The translations under genes were made by a program, and so were the position numbers. From Bacteroidales bacterium (GTDB taxonomy: Bacteria > Bacteroidota > Bacteroidia > Bacteroidales > F082), in contig JAUXMV010000045.1 in NCBI GenBank assembly GCA_030683155.1, positions 1-64,000 on the forward strand: DNA of 64,000 nucleotides, written 5' to 3'. A model generated the notes under the pieces. That model worked only from the letters and a program-made list of their open reading frames with translations, was not told where the DNA came from and did no database searches. Within the stretch, counting starts at the first letter, position 1; every line of letters starts with the position of its first letter. Shown here piece by piece: positions 42,309 through 50,480 of this stretch.

Positions 42309-43535
42309 TCATTTATATCTCCCTGCGCAAACAACATACTGTTTTCCGTCGCTGGCATTTGTAAGTTTGTAGTAGGTGGTTTTGTAATACAGTCCACTTT
42401 GATCAGGTTTTGTATAGATATAATCCTCCCATCCTGTGCCATGCGCCAAAGCACCACGAATAATTTCATCTCTGAAGGCTTTTCCGGCAGCATCTGTTTT
42501 CCCTTTGAAATTTACCCCCACCAACAATAAATTTGTTGCATGTGCCCGCATTGTAACAGTGGTGTCGTAGGCAAAAGCATAAAGCGATGGGTTTACAGGA
42601 TCGATGTATGGCGCCTGGCCTGCGTTGATCTTGGCGATAGTTCCAGGAGCATCATTTTCGAGCTGAGATGCGGTTGTGTTCACAAGGTCTATCACCATTT
42701 GTTCAGTGATGTTATCCTCAATGTGCTGAATTACATTGTATTTGTTGAGGATCTTTTCATACACACTGCTTCCGTCCTCAGTTTTATCCATTTTAAAATT
42801 GTCAAGTACCGATTGAAAATGCTGGATCAAATCGTCGGAAGTATTGATGTTAAAGGCAAAATAAAGCTGCGTTACCTGCATTGTAAACGCAATGCCGAAA
42901 TCTGCAGGATCATATCCCAATGAGGCAACAACCAGATTGTGACCAATCTCGGAATAGGCAATACAGTCGAACAATCCGCTTTTAAGGCCACTGTACAGGC
43001 TTTCTATGCTATGCACCTGAATGAGCATTGATTGAGGAACGCCAAGATTTGCCAACTGTGCGATATTGCTGTATCCTGCAATGACACCGATCGTATGAGT
43101 TGCCAGATCAGCGGGATTATTTATTGTAATCTGCTGAGATGTTAACGCGATAATCACATCTTTTTGTGGAGCAATCGGGCCAGCCCATTTAAAAAGTGAC
43201 TCCCTTTCCGGAATTCTGACAACCGAAAAAAGCATGGAATTGGCTTCATTCAAAGTTTTCTGATAAACTTTCTCCCATTCGTCTGATTCGAGTGAAACAT
43301 CGTTGGAACTGACATTCATTTTTGCAAACAATCCAAAAAGAATATCGACAGAAACACCATATAGCCTGCCTTCCTCTTCATAATTGAATGGCGGATAGTT
43401 TTCAGTCAAAAACGTAAAAGCTTTTATTTCTTTCGCATAATCTTTTGTTTCATCATTGTTCTTCTTGCAGCCTGATATGAAAATTACGGCCAAAATGGTG
43501 TAAAATGCGAGTTTGAATAATTTGTTTGCGCTCAT
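42309..43535 (-). CDS. Lipoprotein fusing a solute-binding domain to a Cache-like domain
   Basis: Lipoprotein signal from the ATG at 43535 (lipobox ISGC, Cys23). Residues about 35-270 form a bacterial extracellular solute-binding family 3 domain (FTFLTENYPPFNYEEEG, SVVRIPERESLFKWAGP). The last 110 residues (MRAHATNLLLVG...GLYYKTTYYKLTN) look like a small Cache/sCache sensor domain. No transport or signalling partner is adjacent. It may capture a small ligand for a distant receptor, or sense two ligands (inference). Promoter box at 43562-43569. Confidence 0.78.
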   Translation of the reverse strand: MSANKLFKLAFYTILAVIFISGCKKNNDETKDYAKEIKAFTFLTENYPPFNYEEEGRLYGVSVDILFGLFAKMNVSSNDVSLESDEWEKVYQKTLNEANSMLFSVVRIPERESLFKWAGPIAPQKDVIIALTSQQITINNPADLATHTIGVIAGYSNIAQLANLGVPQSMLIQVHSIESLYSGLKSGLFDCIAYSEIGHNLVVASLGYDPADFGIAFTMQVTQLYFAFNINTSDDLIQHFQSVLDNFKMDKTEDGSSVYEKILNKYNVIQHIEDNITEQMVIDLVNTTASQLENDAPGTIAKINAGQAPYIDPVNPSLYAFAYDTTVTMRAHATNLLLVGVNFKGKTDAAGKAFRDEIIRGALAHGTGWEDYIYTKPDQSGLYYKTTYYKLTNASDGKQYVVCAGRYK

Positions 43536-43561
43536 AATTTTGAAATTTGAAATCACTCCCA

Positions 43562-43569
43562 CAAATATA
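43562..43569 (-). promoter_or_regulatory. -7 box of the solute-binding/Cache gene
   Basis: TATATTTG on the minus strand, about 27 nt before the ATG at 43535. Confidence 0.45.
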
Positions 43570-43709
43570 AGCTATTATAAGCGTTTTTGTACAGACATTT
43601 TTTGTTACTAAAGTGCTTTAAAGCAAGCGCCTAAGTCAATGTCGAAAACCTAGACTGAAGTGTAAAAGGTTGTCTAAAATACTATCCTGCTGGTAATCAA
43701 TTAAAAAAC

Positions 43710-44468
43710 TCAAAAAAGCAATGAAAGACAGGTTAAACCTCCATTCATTTTTCTGAATTCCGACATTTCTATTTCGATAATCTGATATCCCAGTTTAATG
43801 ACTTGGTTTTTTGTTTTTGGGTATCCTTTTGGAATAAGTAAGAAATCATTGATTCTTAAACTATTTGCTGTATATACCTCATCCTGATCTGTTTGAATGA
43901 CATTGAATTGTTTGAAGCTGTCTGCAAAAGCACCTGTAGCAATGAAATTATTTTGCCCGATATGAGTGATGCCTGTTTTAAGATGAAGAATCGTATTTAC
44001 AGGAATAAAAGAAGTCGAATATCCATAGTTTGTAAGAATTTCGGAAAGTTGTCTGCCTCCTTTTTCATTTGTTCTATTTGAAACACCAATATAATAATGG
44101 TTTCCAACATTCATAACATCACCTCCCTCCACATATCCATCAAGAGAAATGAATTCCGTTTTTTTGAATTTTGACAGCGTTTCTGCAATTTTTTTCACCT
44201 CGCCACGCCTTGTCTCAGCACCAGGATTGGTGATGATAGCCACCTTTTCGGTAACTACAGCGGTGTCCTCAACAAAACAACCATCAGGATAGCTTTCATC
44301 AGCCTCAAGTATTGTAAGTTCCAAACCACAATATTTCAGGGTTTCACAGTAGGCGATATGTTGCTTTAGTGCCTTTTCAAATACAGGTTTTTCGAGGACT
44401 GAATCTGTGATACCATCAGCGAAATTTTTTCCGGGTTTTCTGACAATTGCTTGGGTATATCTGAACAT
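43710..44468 (-). CDS. Dimethylarginine dimethylaminohydrolase (DDAH)-like amidinohydrolase
   Basis: Guanidine-modifying enzyme (252 aa) that hydrolyses methylated arginines or related amidines through a covalent Cys intermediate. DGCFVEDTAVV binds the guanidinium, EGGDV follows, LHLKTG has the catalytic His, and GGLTCLSLLF the nucleophile Cys247 near the C-terminus. Arginine deiminase-like function is less likely from the short length. It stands alone. Confidence 0.92.
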   Translation of the reverse strand: MFRYTQAIVRKPGKNFADGITDSVLEKPVFEKALKQHIAYCETLKYCGLELTILEADESYPDGCFVEDTAVVTEKVAIITNPGAETRRGEVKKIAETLSKFKKTEFISLDGYVEGGDVMNVGNHYYIGVSNRTNEKGGRQLSEILTNYGYSTSFIPVNTILHLKTGITHIGQNNFIATGAFADSFKQFNVIQTDQDEVYTANSLRINDFLLIPKGYPKTKNQVIKLGYQIIEIEMSEFRKMNGGLTCLSLLF

Positions 44469-44484
44469 CTGTTTTGAATTTCCG

Positions 44485-44492
44485 CAAAGTTA
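44485..44492 (-). promoter_or_regulatory. -7 box of the DDAH gene
   Basis: TAACTTTG on the minus strand, about 17 nt upstream of the ATG. Confidence 0.45.
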
Positions 44493-44544
44493 ATATACCG
44501 ATTGATTTTTTCCGGTAACATTTGGGAGTCAAATGCTGATTAGT

Positions 44545-45360
44545 TCATACTTTCCCAAAATAATCTGAATACGGTTCACATTCAGCGAAATACTGCTTTG
44601 GGGTGAGACCTGAAAATCTGAAAAACTCGCTGATCATATGCGATTGATCATAGTATCCGCAAAGATATGTCAGTTCCGAGAGGTTTCTGTGTTGATTTTC
44701 TGCTTTTACGTGGAGAGCGTTTTGAAACCTTACGGTTTTGAGAAATTGTTTGGGGGAGATGCCCACGAGCATTGAGAATGTGCGTTCAAACTGCTTTCGG
44801 CTGAAACATGATGCTTCTGCCAGCGTGTCAATTTCGATGAGCCCTTTGCTTCGGTTGATTAGAAAGATGCTGTTGCTGATGCGGTTAAAGTGATAGTCAG
44901 CTGTTTTATTTTTCAGACATTCAAACAAGAATTGTTCAACAATACGAATCTTCTCTTTGAAATTACTTGCCTCAAAAAGTTTGTCTTCCAAGGCGTCAAG
45001 ACCTTCTTTGTAGAGAAACTTCAATGGAATGTTTTGGTTTAGCAGTTCGTTCACCGGAATATCGAAGAAAGCTGACAAGCCATGTGGTTGGAAAATTATC
45101 GATAACAAGGACATTTTTCCGGTCACTTCCAGATCATAATAGGTATTAAGTTGCCCGGAGATAATCGAATTTTCGCTGAAGCAACGCATGCTTTCGTTTG
45201 AATGAGGCTTATCGCCGAGATAAAATATCAATTCTGTTAAGCCATTTGGAATAATCCGTTGCACATGTTTTTGTCCCTCCGGAAGACAATTTTCTAGCAT
45301 CCAATAGTGTTTCACATAGGGAGATAGAAAACGGGAAGGATTGATAATCTGGTATTCCAT
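44545..45360 (-). CDS. AraC-family transcriptional regulator
   Basis: A 271-aa regulator with the Bacteroidota DUF6597-type sensor domain (PSRFLSPYVKHYWMLE, IIPNGLTELIFYLGD) and a C-terminal AraC HTH: EIDTLAEASCFSRKQFERTF, then LAELTYLCGYYDQSHMISEF-like second helix pair. The ligand is unknown. It probably regulates a nearby gene such as the VOC protein or itself; an inverted-repeat element lies directly upstream. Confidence 0.92.
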   Translation of the reverse strand: MEYQIINPSRFLSPYVKHYWMLENCLPEGQKHVQRIIPNGLTELIFYLGDKPHSNESMRCFSENSIISGQLNTYYDLEVTGKMSLLSIIFQPHGLSAFFDIPVNELLNQNIPLKFLYKEGLDALEDKLFEASNFKEKIRIVEQFLFECLKNKTADYHFNRISNSIFLINRSKGLIEIDTLAEASCFSRKQFERTFSMLVGISPKQFLKTVRFQNALHVKAENQHRNLSELTYLCGYYDQSHMISEFFRFSGLTPKQYFAECEPYSDYFGKV

Positions 45361-45378
45361 TGCGAGTTATTCGTTGTA

Positions 45379-45386
45379 CAAACTTA
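45379..45386 (-). promoter_or_regulatory. -7 box of the AraC-type regulator gene
   Basis: TAAGTTTG on the minus strand, about 19 nt before the ATG. Confidence 0.45.
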
Positions 45387-45404
45387 CATTTTTAGTTGAA
45401 AATA

Positions 45405-45487
45405 AAGGTTGACAGCTGATGAAATTGTTAAAAATCCTGAAGCATAAATTCTGCAAATCAAAAATTCTCCAGACAGCTGTCAACCTT
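45405..45487. repeat. 83-bp element with 14-bp terminal inverted repeats (MITE-like)
   Basis: AAGGTTGACAGCTG and CAGCTGTCAACCTT form perfect arms 55 bp apart. Both ends are flanked by ATA, as if by a 3-bp target duplication. It lies between the VOC gene stop and the AraC gene promoter. It could be a miniature transposable element or a large stem-loop serving both genes. Confidence 0.5.
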
Positions 45488-45596
45488 ATAACGAAAACAC
45501 AATCAAATTTTCTGATTGATTAACTAAGAGCTCTTAAATGTTAATCACAAGATTTTTTTCTTTCGATTGCTGACATTCAGGCTCCTGACGATCAAT

Positions 45597-45956
45597 TTAT
45601 TTCTCTCCATAAAGACCTGCTTTATTGCCTTCGGAGTCGATAAACACGGCAAAGTATCCGCGGCCTTCAGCTTCTATTTTGGTTTTTGGTATCAAAACTG
45701 ATCCACCCATTGCGATGATTCGCTCAATGGTCGATTCCAAATCGTCAGGTACGTTGAAACTCACCAGGACCCCATCTGCAGAAGGTTTAAAGCCGGCAGC
45801 TTGCGAAATGGCGCCTTCGCCTGTGTCAAAACAGGCCATCTTTTCCACACCATAATCATCAATTTTAAGTGAAAGGTTTAAAACAGCGTTGTAAAATTTC
45901 ACTGCCCTTTCCATGTCCTCAGCTGGAATTTCAATCCATGAAACTAATTTTTTCAT
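45597..45956 (-). CDS. VOC-superfamily (glyoxalase-like) protein
   Basis: A 119-aa protein from the internal ATG at 45956, opening KKLVSWIEIPAEDMERAVKFYNAVL, the canonical VOC start. The upstream 34 residues of the longer frame lie beyond the promoter box (45993-46000) and are not coding. Family members include extradiol dioxygenase-like and resistance proteins; the metal ligands here are not certain. Function unknown. Confidence 0.9.
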   Translation of the reverse strand: MKKLVSWIEIPAEDMERAVKFYNAVLNLSLKIDDYGVEKMACFDTGEGAISQAAGFKPSADGVLVSFNVPDDLESTIERIIAMGGSVLIPKTKIEAEGRGYFAVFIDSEGNKAGLYGEK

Positions 45957-45992
45957 CTTTTTTATTTTTTTGTTTGTAATTAAATGACGCTG

Positions 45993-46020
45993 CAAAATTA
46001 CTTTCGTTACTCCCTTCAAA
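45993..46020 (-). promoter_or_regulatory. Promoter of the VOC gene
   Basis: TAATTTTG (45993-46000, minus) with TTTG 16 nt upstream (46017-46020), about 37 nt before the ATG at 45956. Confidence 0.55.
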
Positions 46021-46269
46021 AATTGTAAAATCAAGACATTCTTAACAGTTTCATTCAATTTTGACCTTTTGCTTATTTTTTATCTTCGGACCGGCTTTTA
46101 TCTTTTGGTAATTGATCAATTACTTTTGATTTCAGTTTTCGCTAAAATAGTTGAAGTTTTGTTTGGCTCAATTAGGTTCTGAATAGATTGAAAATAAATC
46201 ATTTACATATCAGTATACGCCACACACTATTCTGACTCTCCTTTTTCAGGATGCTAAACAAAACATCCG

Positions 46270-46277
46270 TATTTTTG
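46270..46277 (+). promoter_or_regulatory. -7 box of the 471-aa helical-repeat gene
   Basis: TATTTTTG, 35 nt before the ATG. The transcript would begin near 46283, at the base of the following hairpin. Confidence 0.45.
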
Positions 46278-46281
46278 GACT

Positions 46282-46303
46282 GTGGAAGGCTAACCACTTC
46301 CAC
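46282..46303 (+). promoter_or_regulatory. 5' hairpin of the helical-repeat gene mRNA
   Basis: GTGGAAG pairs with CTTCCAC around an 8-nt loop, ending 9 nt before the ATG. It could stabilise the transcript or restrict initiation. Confidence 0.4.
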
Positions 46304-46312
46304 CCGTGAAAG

Positions 46313-47728
46313 ATGACAGAAGTAAAAAGAGAAAGGTTTTTCGATTTTGCCAGCTCCGTGCTGCCTCATGAAGTAGATTATCTTGAAAGGATACAGAAGC
46401 TCAAGGATGCAGAAAACCTACAGATATTGATGCAAGTTCGCCGAAGTACCTTAAACCCGGAGGAACCTGCGCAGTTCGATAAAAGTATCGATAAGCGGAA
46501 ATACTCTTACATGAAAAAATGGATTACCCAAAAGCTGAATGCTATTGATGCTGACCGGTTTTTCTTTCATATGACAGAACTCGACAGCAAAATAATGACC
46601 GATGCAATAGGCCCTGAAGAAGAAAAGGCTTTGCTGGGGCTCATTCATACTTATAAAAGTACGGGGTATTATTTCATCCGGTTCTATGAATTGGTTCAGA
46701 ATTACCGCTACTACCTGCTCATCCGGATGCGCTATAATTATCTCAAGCCCATCAACAATTTCCTCGAAAACTGGAAGCAGGCCTATAATCATGCAAAAAA
46801 TGTGAATCAGGAGCTGCACGAGGCTACCATCGATATTGTGGATCAATATGCATCTTATAAAAAGGAGTCACGACAATGGGAGGAGCGTCTGATAAGTATC
46901 TTTAACGATGAAGCGCTTGACGGGCTCAATCGCTATTATGCCATTGTACGCCTTACTTTTATGTACTATAACTATAAGCAATACGATAAACTGATAGGGC
47001 TGTACAAGCATTTGGATGAACTGATTGTAAACGGGCATATTTACAGTAAGCGCATTCTGGTAAACTATTATGCCAACAAAGTGCTGTTGCATGCGCGAAA
47101 CAATGAACTCGACAAGGCTGTCTATTACGGACTACTTTCAATCCGCTGGAAAAGTGCTGATTATATGTTTTATCTCAGTAATTTGTGTGCTGTTTTGCTG
47201 CGATCCGACAGAAACAAACTTGCTTTGAAAATGATGAAAGATAATCTCCCGGAACTGAAAAACACTGTTAGTCCGCACAACAGGATTGGTTTTGCATCTT
47301 TTTACATACAGAGTTTGGTTCGAAACAACAAAGCACCGCAGGCTCTGAGCTATGCCAACACCTTTCTGGAACGAAACCGTGACGACATTTTACAGTTTAG
47401 GTGGCATTTGTTTTTCAGTTCAATGATACAATCCATGCTAAGGCTCGAAAAATATGCAGAAGTAATTAAAACTGTAAAAAAGTATGAGCTTTTAAAGCGT
47501 GAAGCTGAACACCGTAACAGAGCCGGTTATCTGCCCGCAATCACATGGTATTATCAGGTAGCGCGTTACAAAGAGTGTTTGATTGATGAAGTCGCAATGC
47601 TTGAATCTTTTATTGAATCAGCTGAACTTTCGCTTACGGATGCCCATAAAAATAAACTACTCTCAGAGTTGATTGCTGAAATTAAACCTCATGTGATGAA
47701 TCTTCCGGAAAAGCTTCTTAATTTATAA
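46313..47728 (+). CDS. Uncharacterised alpha-helical repeat protein
   Basis: Not recognised. A 471-aa, wholly helical, Tyr/Lys/Leu-rich cytoplasmic protein without signal or membrane segments. The second half (about 200-460) has TPR-like helix pairs such as KQYDKLIGLYKHLDEL, NELDKAVYYGLLSI and APQALSYANTFLER. The first half has more irregular helices with many aromatic residues (RFYELVQNYRYYLLIRMRYNY). Likely a protein-interaction scaffold. It is monocistronic. Confidence 0.75.
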   Translation: MTEVKRERFFDFASSVLPHEVDYLERIQKLKDAENLQILMQVRRSTLNPEEPAQFDKSIDKRKYSYMKKWITQKLNAIDADRFFFHMTELDSKIMTDAIGPEEEKALLGLIHTYKSTGYYFIRFYELVQNYRYYLLIRMRYNYLKPINNFLENWKQAYNHAKNVNQELHEATIDIVDQYASYKKESRQWEERLISIFNDEALDGLNRYYAIVRLTFMYYNYKQYDKLIGLYKHLDELIVNGHIYSKRILVNYYANKVLLHARNNELDKAVYYGLLSIRWKSADYMFYLSNLCAVLLRSDRNKLALKMMKDNLPELKNTVSPHNRIGFASFYIQSLVRNNKAPQALSYANTFLERNRDDILQFRWHLFFSSMIQSMLRLEKYAEVIKTVKKYELLKREAEHRNRAGYLPAITWYYQVARYKECLIDEVAMLESFIESAELSLTDAHKNKLLSELIAEIKPHVMNLPEKLLNL

Positions 47729-47776
47729 GTAAAGAAATACTTGATTATAGTGAGCCTGCCTAATGATGAAAAAAAG

Positions 47777-47784
47777 TACTTTTG
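47777..47784 (+). promoter_or_regulatory. -7 box of the permease-HMA gene
   Basis: TACTTTTG, 20 nt before the ATG. Confidence 0.5.
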
Positions 47785-47804
47785 GGCCTTACTAAAGTAA
47801 AAGC

Positions 47805-49067
47805 ATGAACTACCTTTCACAATATTTTGACGAATTGGTCAGCCTCACCAACGAGATGGCACCTTATCTTTTGTTTGGTTTTTTGTTTGCCGGAATCCTT
47901 AAAGTATATTTCCCAAAACACTTACTCATAAAATATATGGGGAGATCAAACGCCTTATCCTCACTCAATGCAAGTATTTTAGGTGTTCCAATGCCGCTTT
48001 GCTCATGTGGCGTTTTGCCTACGGGCATATCCTTATACCGCAATGGGGCCTCCCGTGGCTCAACAAACTCTTTCCTTATTTCGACACCTCAAACCGGCGT
48101 TGATTCCATCCTTGTAACTTATTCCATGCTTGGACTTCCTTTTGCAATCATCAGACCAATAGTGGCGCTCGTAACCGGTTTTTTGGGAGGTGTTTTCACA
48201 AATGTTTTTGTCCGTGATGCTGACAAAAACCATGTCCCCACTCCGGCTGAACTTGATGAGCAAACACCGCGAACAATGCTTTATATGCTTCGCTATGCTT
48301 TTGTAGATTTCCTTCAGGATATATCCAAGTGGTTGATAATCGGTCTTTTACTGGCAGCCTTGATTGCGGTGATTCTGCCCGATGACTTTTTTACAGAATA
48401 CGTTACCAATGATTTTGCCGGGATGCTGATCATTTTATTGGCTAGCATTCCTCTGTATGTTTGTGCCACAGCATCGGTTCCCATAGGTGCAGTATTGCTT
48501 ATGAAGGGACTTTCTCCAGGTGCAATTCTTGTTTTTCTAATGGCAGGCCCTGCTACCAATGCAGCATCAATAACCGTATTAGGGAAGACACTTGGCCGCA
48601 AAACTACCATGATTTATCTTATCACAATCATCACCGGCGCGTTGATTTTTGGAAGCCTCATTAATGTGTTGCCAGCAAGTTGGTTCGATATTATGAGTCA
48701 CCATGGTCACCATAATCATGAGCACGGTGGATTGATCCCTTACTGGCTTCAGGTTGGATCAAGTATATTGCTTGTTTTGCTCGTAATAAATGGTTATCTG
48801 CAAAAATACTTCTTTAAAAAATCAATAAACACAATGAACACAAACGATCTTACCAATAATTTTATCACTGTAAAAGTCAGTGGAATGACTTGCAATCATT
48901 GTAAGAATAATGTTGAAACCGGTTTGAAAAAACTTAGCCTTGTTGACGATGCTGTTGCAGACATCGTTACAAATCAGGTAGCGCTCAAAGGCAAAAACAT
49001 TGATCTTGAAAAGGTAAGAACAACTGTTGAAGAGCTTGGTTACAGCTATGAAGGGGTTTTAAAGTAA
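47805..49067 (+). CDS. SO_0444/UPF0718-type metal permease with C-terminal HMA domain
   Basis: Membrane permease of the DUF318/SO_0444 family (about eight spans) with signatures VPMPLCSCGVLPTGISLYRNGAS and FLISTPQTG, proposed to export copper, zinc or related ions. A cytoplasmic or periplasmic His-rich loop (SHHGHHNHEHGG) follows the last core helices. Residues about 345-420 add a heavy-metal-associated domain with GMTCNHC. The fusion combines metal capture and transport in one polypeptide. Substrate specificity cannot be read. Confidence 0.87.
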   Translation: MNYLSQYFDELVSLTNEMAPYLLFGFLFAGILKVYFPKHLLIKYMGRSNALSSLNASILGVPMPLCSCGVLPTGISLYRNGASRGSTNSFLISTPQTGVDSILVTYSMLGLPFAIIRPIVALVTGFLGGVFTNVFVRDADKNHVPTPAELDEQTPRTMLYMLRYAFVDFLQDISKWLIIGLLLAALIAVILPDDFFTEYVTNDFAGMLIILLASIPLYVCATASVPIGAVLLMKGLSPGAILVFLMAGPATNAASITVLGKTLGRKTTMIYLITIITGALIFGSLINVLPASWFDIMSHHGHHNHEHGGLIPYWLQVGSSILLVLLVINGYLQKYFFKKSINTMNTNDLTNNFITVKVSGMTCNHCKNNVETGLKKLSLVDDAVADIVTNQVALKGKNIDLEKVRTTVEELGYSYEGVLK

Positions 49068-49184
49068 TCTGCGTTTGTTGTTGTCTAATAATTTTAGTCC
49101 CCTGGATTTGACAAGCAGTCAAAAACTGAGGCCGACGACACAGCTATTCAGCAGAAAGACCGTAATCTGATCCCTTATTTTTCT

Positions 49185-49192
49185 TAGCTTTG
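49185..49192 (+). promoter_or_regulatory. -7 box of the DUF3298 gene
   Basis: TAGCTTTG, 22 nt before the ATG. Confidence 0.45.
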
Positions 49193-49214
49193 AAGGCTCA
49201 AATCTATTGTTATT

Positions 49215-50300
49215 ATGTTTAAAAACTCTTTATTCGCAGGAATTATTTCCTTTTTGTTTATTTCAGTAAGTCTGTTTTCTCAGGAAAACTGGTATCAACC
49301 TTTTGAAGGGAACGCTGATGGGCTGAATATTACGATTCATCTGCATAAAAGTCAAAAAAGATTTTGGGGTTCTGTAGCCCTTCAAAAAATAAATGCAGCG
49401 GATCCTTCCGAAATTTGCTATTTCCTCGACGGGAGTTTGAATGAAGCAAATGGCATTAATCTCTCAAAAGTTGGAGAGGAGGATGCTATTATCAATGGAA
49501 CCGTAAGTGGAGATATGTTTTCCGGAACAATAATGCTGTCCGGCGAGCATCAATCATTCTCTTTAAAAGCCATCAATGTAACGCAATATCAACCGTTTCA
49601 GCTTGTTTTAAGGAATGCTGACATGAAGCTATTTCCTGATAATCCATCATCACCTTCAGCATTGATTGAATATGCACTTTTGTTTCCTGAAAGTGGCGCA
49701 TCAAGCATTTTCATTGATGCTGTCAGCGGTTTTTATGGATTGCAATCTTCGACAATTAAACAAACTCCTTCAAAAACTATTGACATAGAGATTGAAGCTT
49801 TTTTCAATCAATATAAAGAGCTAGCAAATATTGGCGGTGAAATGAGTCCTTCCTTTCAGTGGGTAAAAAGTGTTCAAAGCAGCATCGTTTTCAATTCTGC
49901 CGATTTGGTTTGTTTGCATCGCTCAACTTATGTTTTTACTGGCGGAGCACATGGAATGAAGCATAGTTCATTTGGCCTTTTTGAGGTTTCAACATCTAAG
50001 AAATTGTTGATTTCTGATGTATTTATTGAAGGATTTCAAGAGGAAATAAATCATAGGCTAACTGCCAAACTAAAATCAGAGCGAGGCTTAACTGAAACAG
50101 AACTCTTATCATCAAACGGCTATTTTGTTGATGCCATCGAATCAAACGAGAACTTTTATCTCAGTCCTACAGGCATTGGATTTTATTACAACAGCTATGA
50201 AATCGCGCCTTACTCCACTGGCCACACAAATTTGTTTCTGCCTTTTTCTGAAATTGTTCACTTGTTAAAGCCTGAAATCAAATCGCTTATGGCCTTTTAA
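49215..50300 (+). CDS. Secreted DUF3298-domain protein
   Basis: Exported 361-aa protein with a signal peptide (NSLFAGIISFLFISVSLFS). The C-terminal half matches the DUF4163/DUF3298 (RsiV-like) pair, with YVFTGGAHGMKHSSFGLFE and APYSTGHTNLFLPFSEI. The family binds ligands such as lysozyme in RsiV; here there is no membrane-anchored anti-sigma part, so the role is unknown. The N-terminal half is a beta-rich unknown domain. Confidence 0.85.
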   Translation: MFKNSLFAGIISFLFISVSLFSQENWYQPFEGNADGLNITIHLHKSQKRFWGSVALQKINAADPSEICYFLDGSLNEANGINLSKVGEEDAIINGTVSGDMFSGTIMLSGEHQSFSLKAINVTQYQPFQLVLRNADMKLFPDNPSSPSALIEYALLFPESGASSIFIDAVSGFYGLQSSTIKQTPSKTIDIEIEAFFNQYKELANIGGEMSPSFQWVKSVQSSIVFNSADLVCLHRSTYVFTGGAHGMKHSSFGLFEVSTSKKLLISDVFIEGFQEEINHRLTAKLKSERGLTETELLSSNGYFVDAIESNENFYLSPTGIGFYYNSYEIAPYSTGHTNLFLPFSEIVHLLKPEIKSLMAF

Positions 50301-50399
50301 TAGTAGGACTCGGAGAAAAATAAAATTGGAATTGAATGAAATTCCGAGCTTTCTATTAGCTCCAATATTTTTGAGAATTAATTCTAAATGATGTTGGAA

Positions 50400-50438
50400 A
50401 AGCAAAAAAGATGCAATTGTTTTGCATCTTTTTTGCTT
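50400..50438. terminator. Bidirectional terminator between DUF3298 gene and infB
   Basis: Perfect 17-bp arms (AAGCAAAAAAGATGCAA and its complement) around a 5-nt loop, with A/T runs in the stem. Suits both converging genes. Confidence 0.9.
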
Positions 50439-50480
50439 AGGGAAAGAAGGTTAAATTAAACCTTGATAAGTTAGTTCGGA

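Larger units (their letters stand above)
45957..46312. other. Intergenic region between VOC and helical-repeat genes
   Basis: Divergent promoter region. It holds the VOC promoter (45993-46020), the -7 box of the 471-aa gene (46270-46277) and its 5' hairpin. The middle 46030-46260 shows nothing I can support. Confidence 0.5.
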
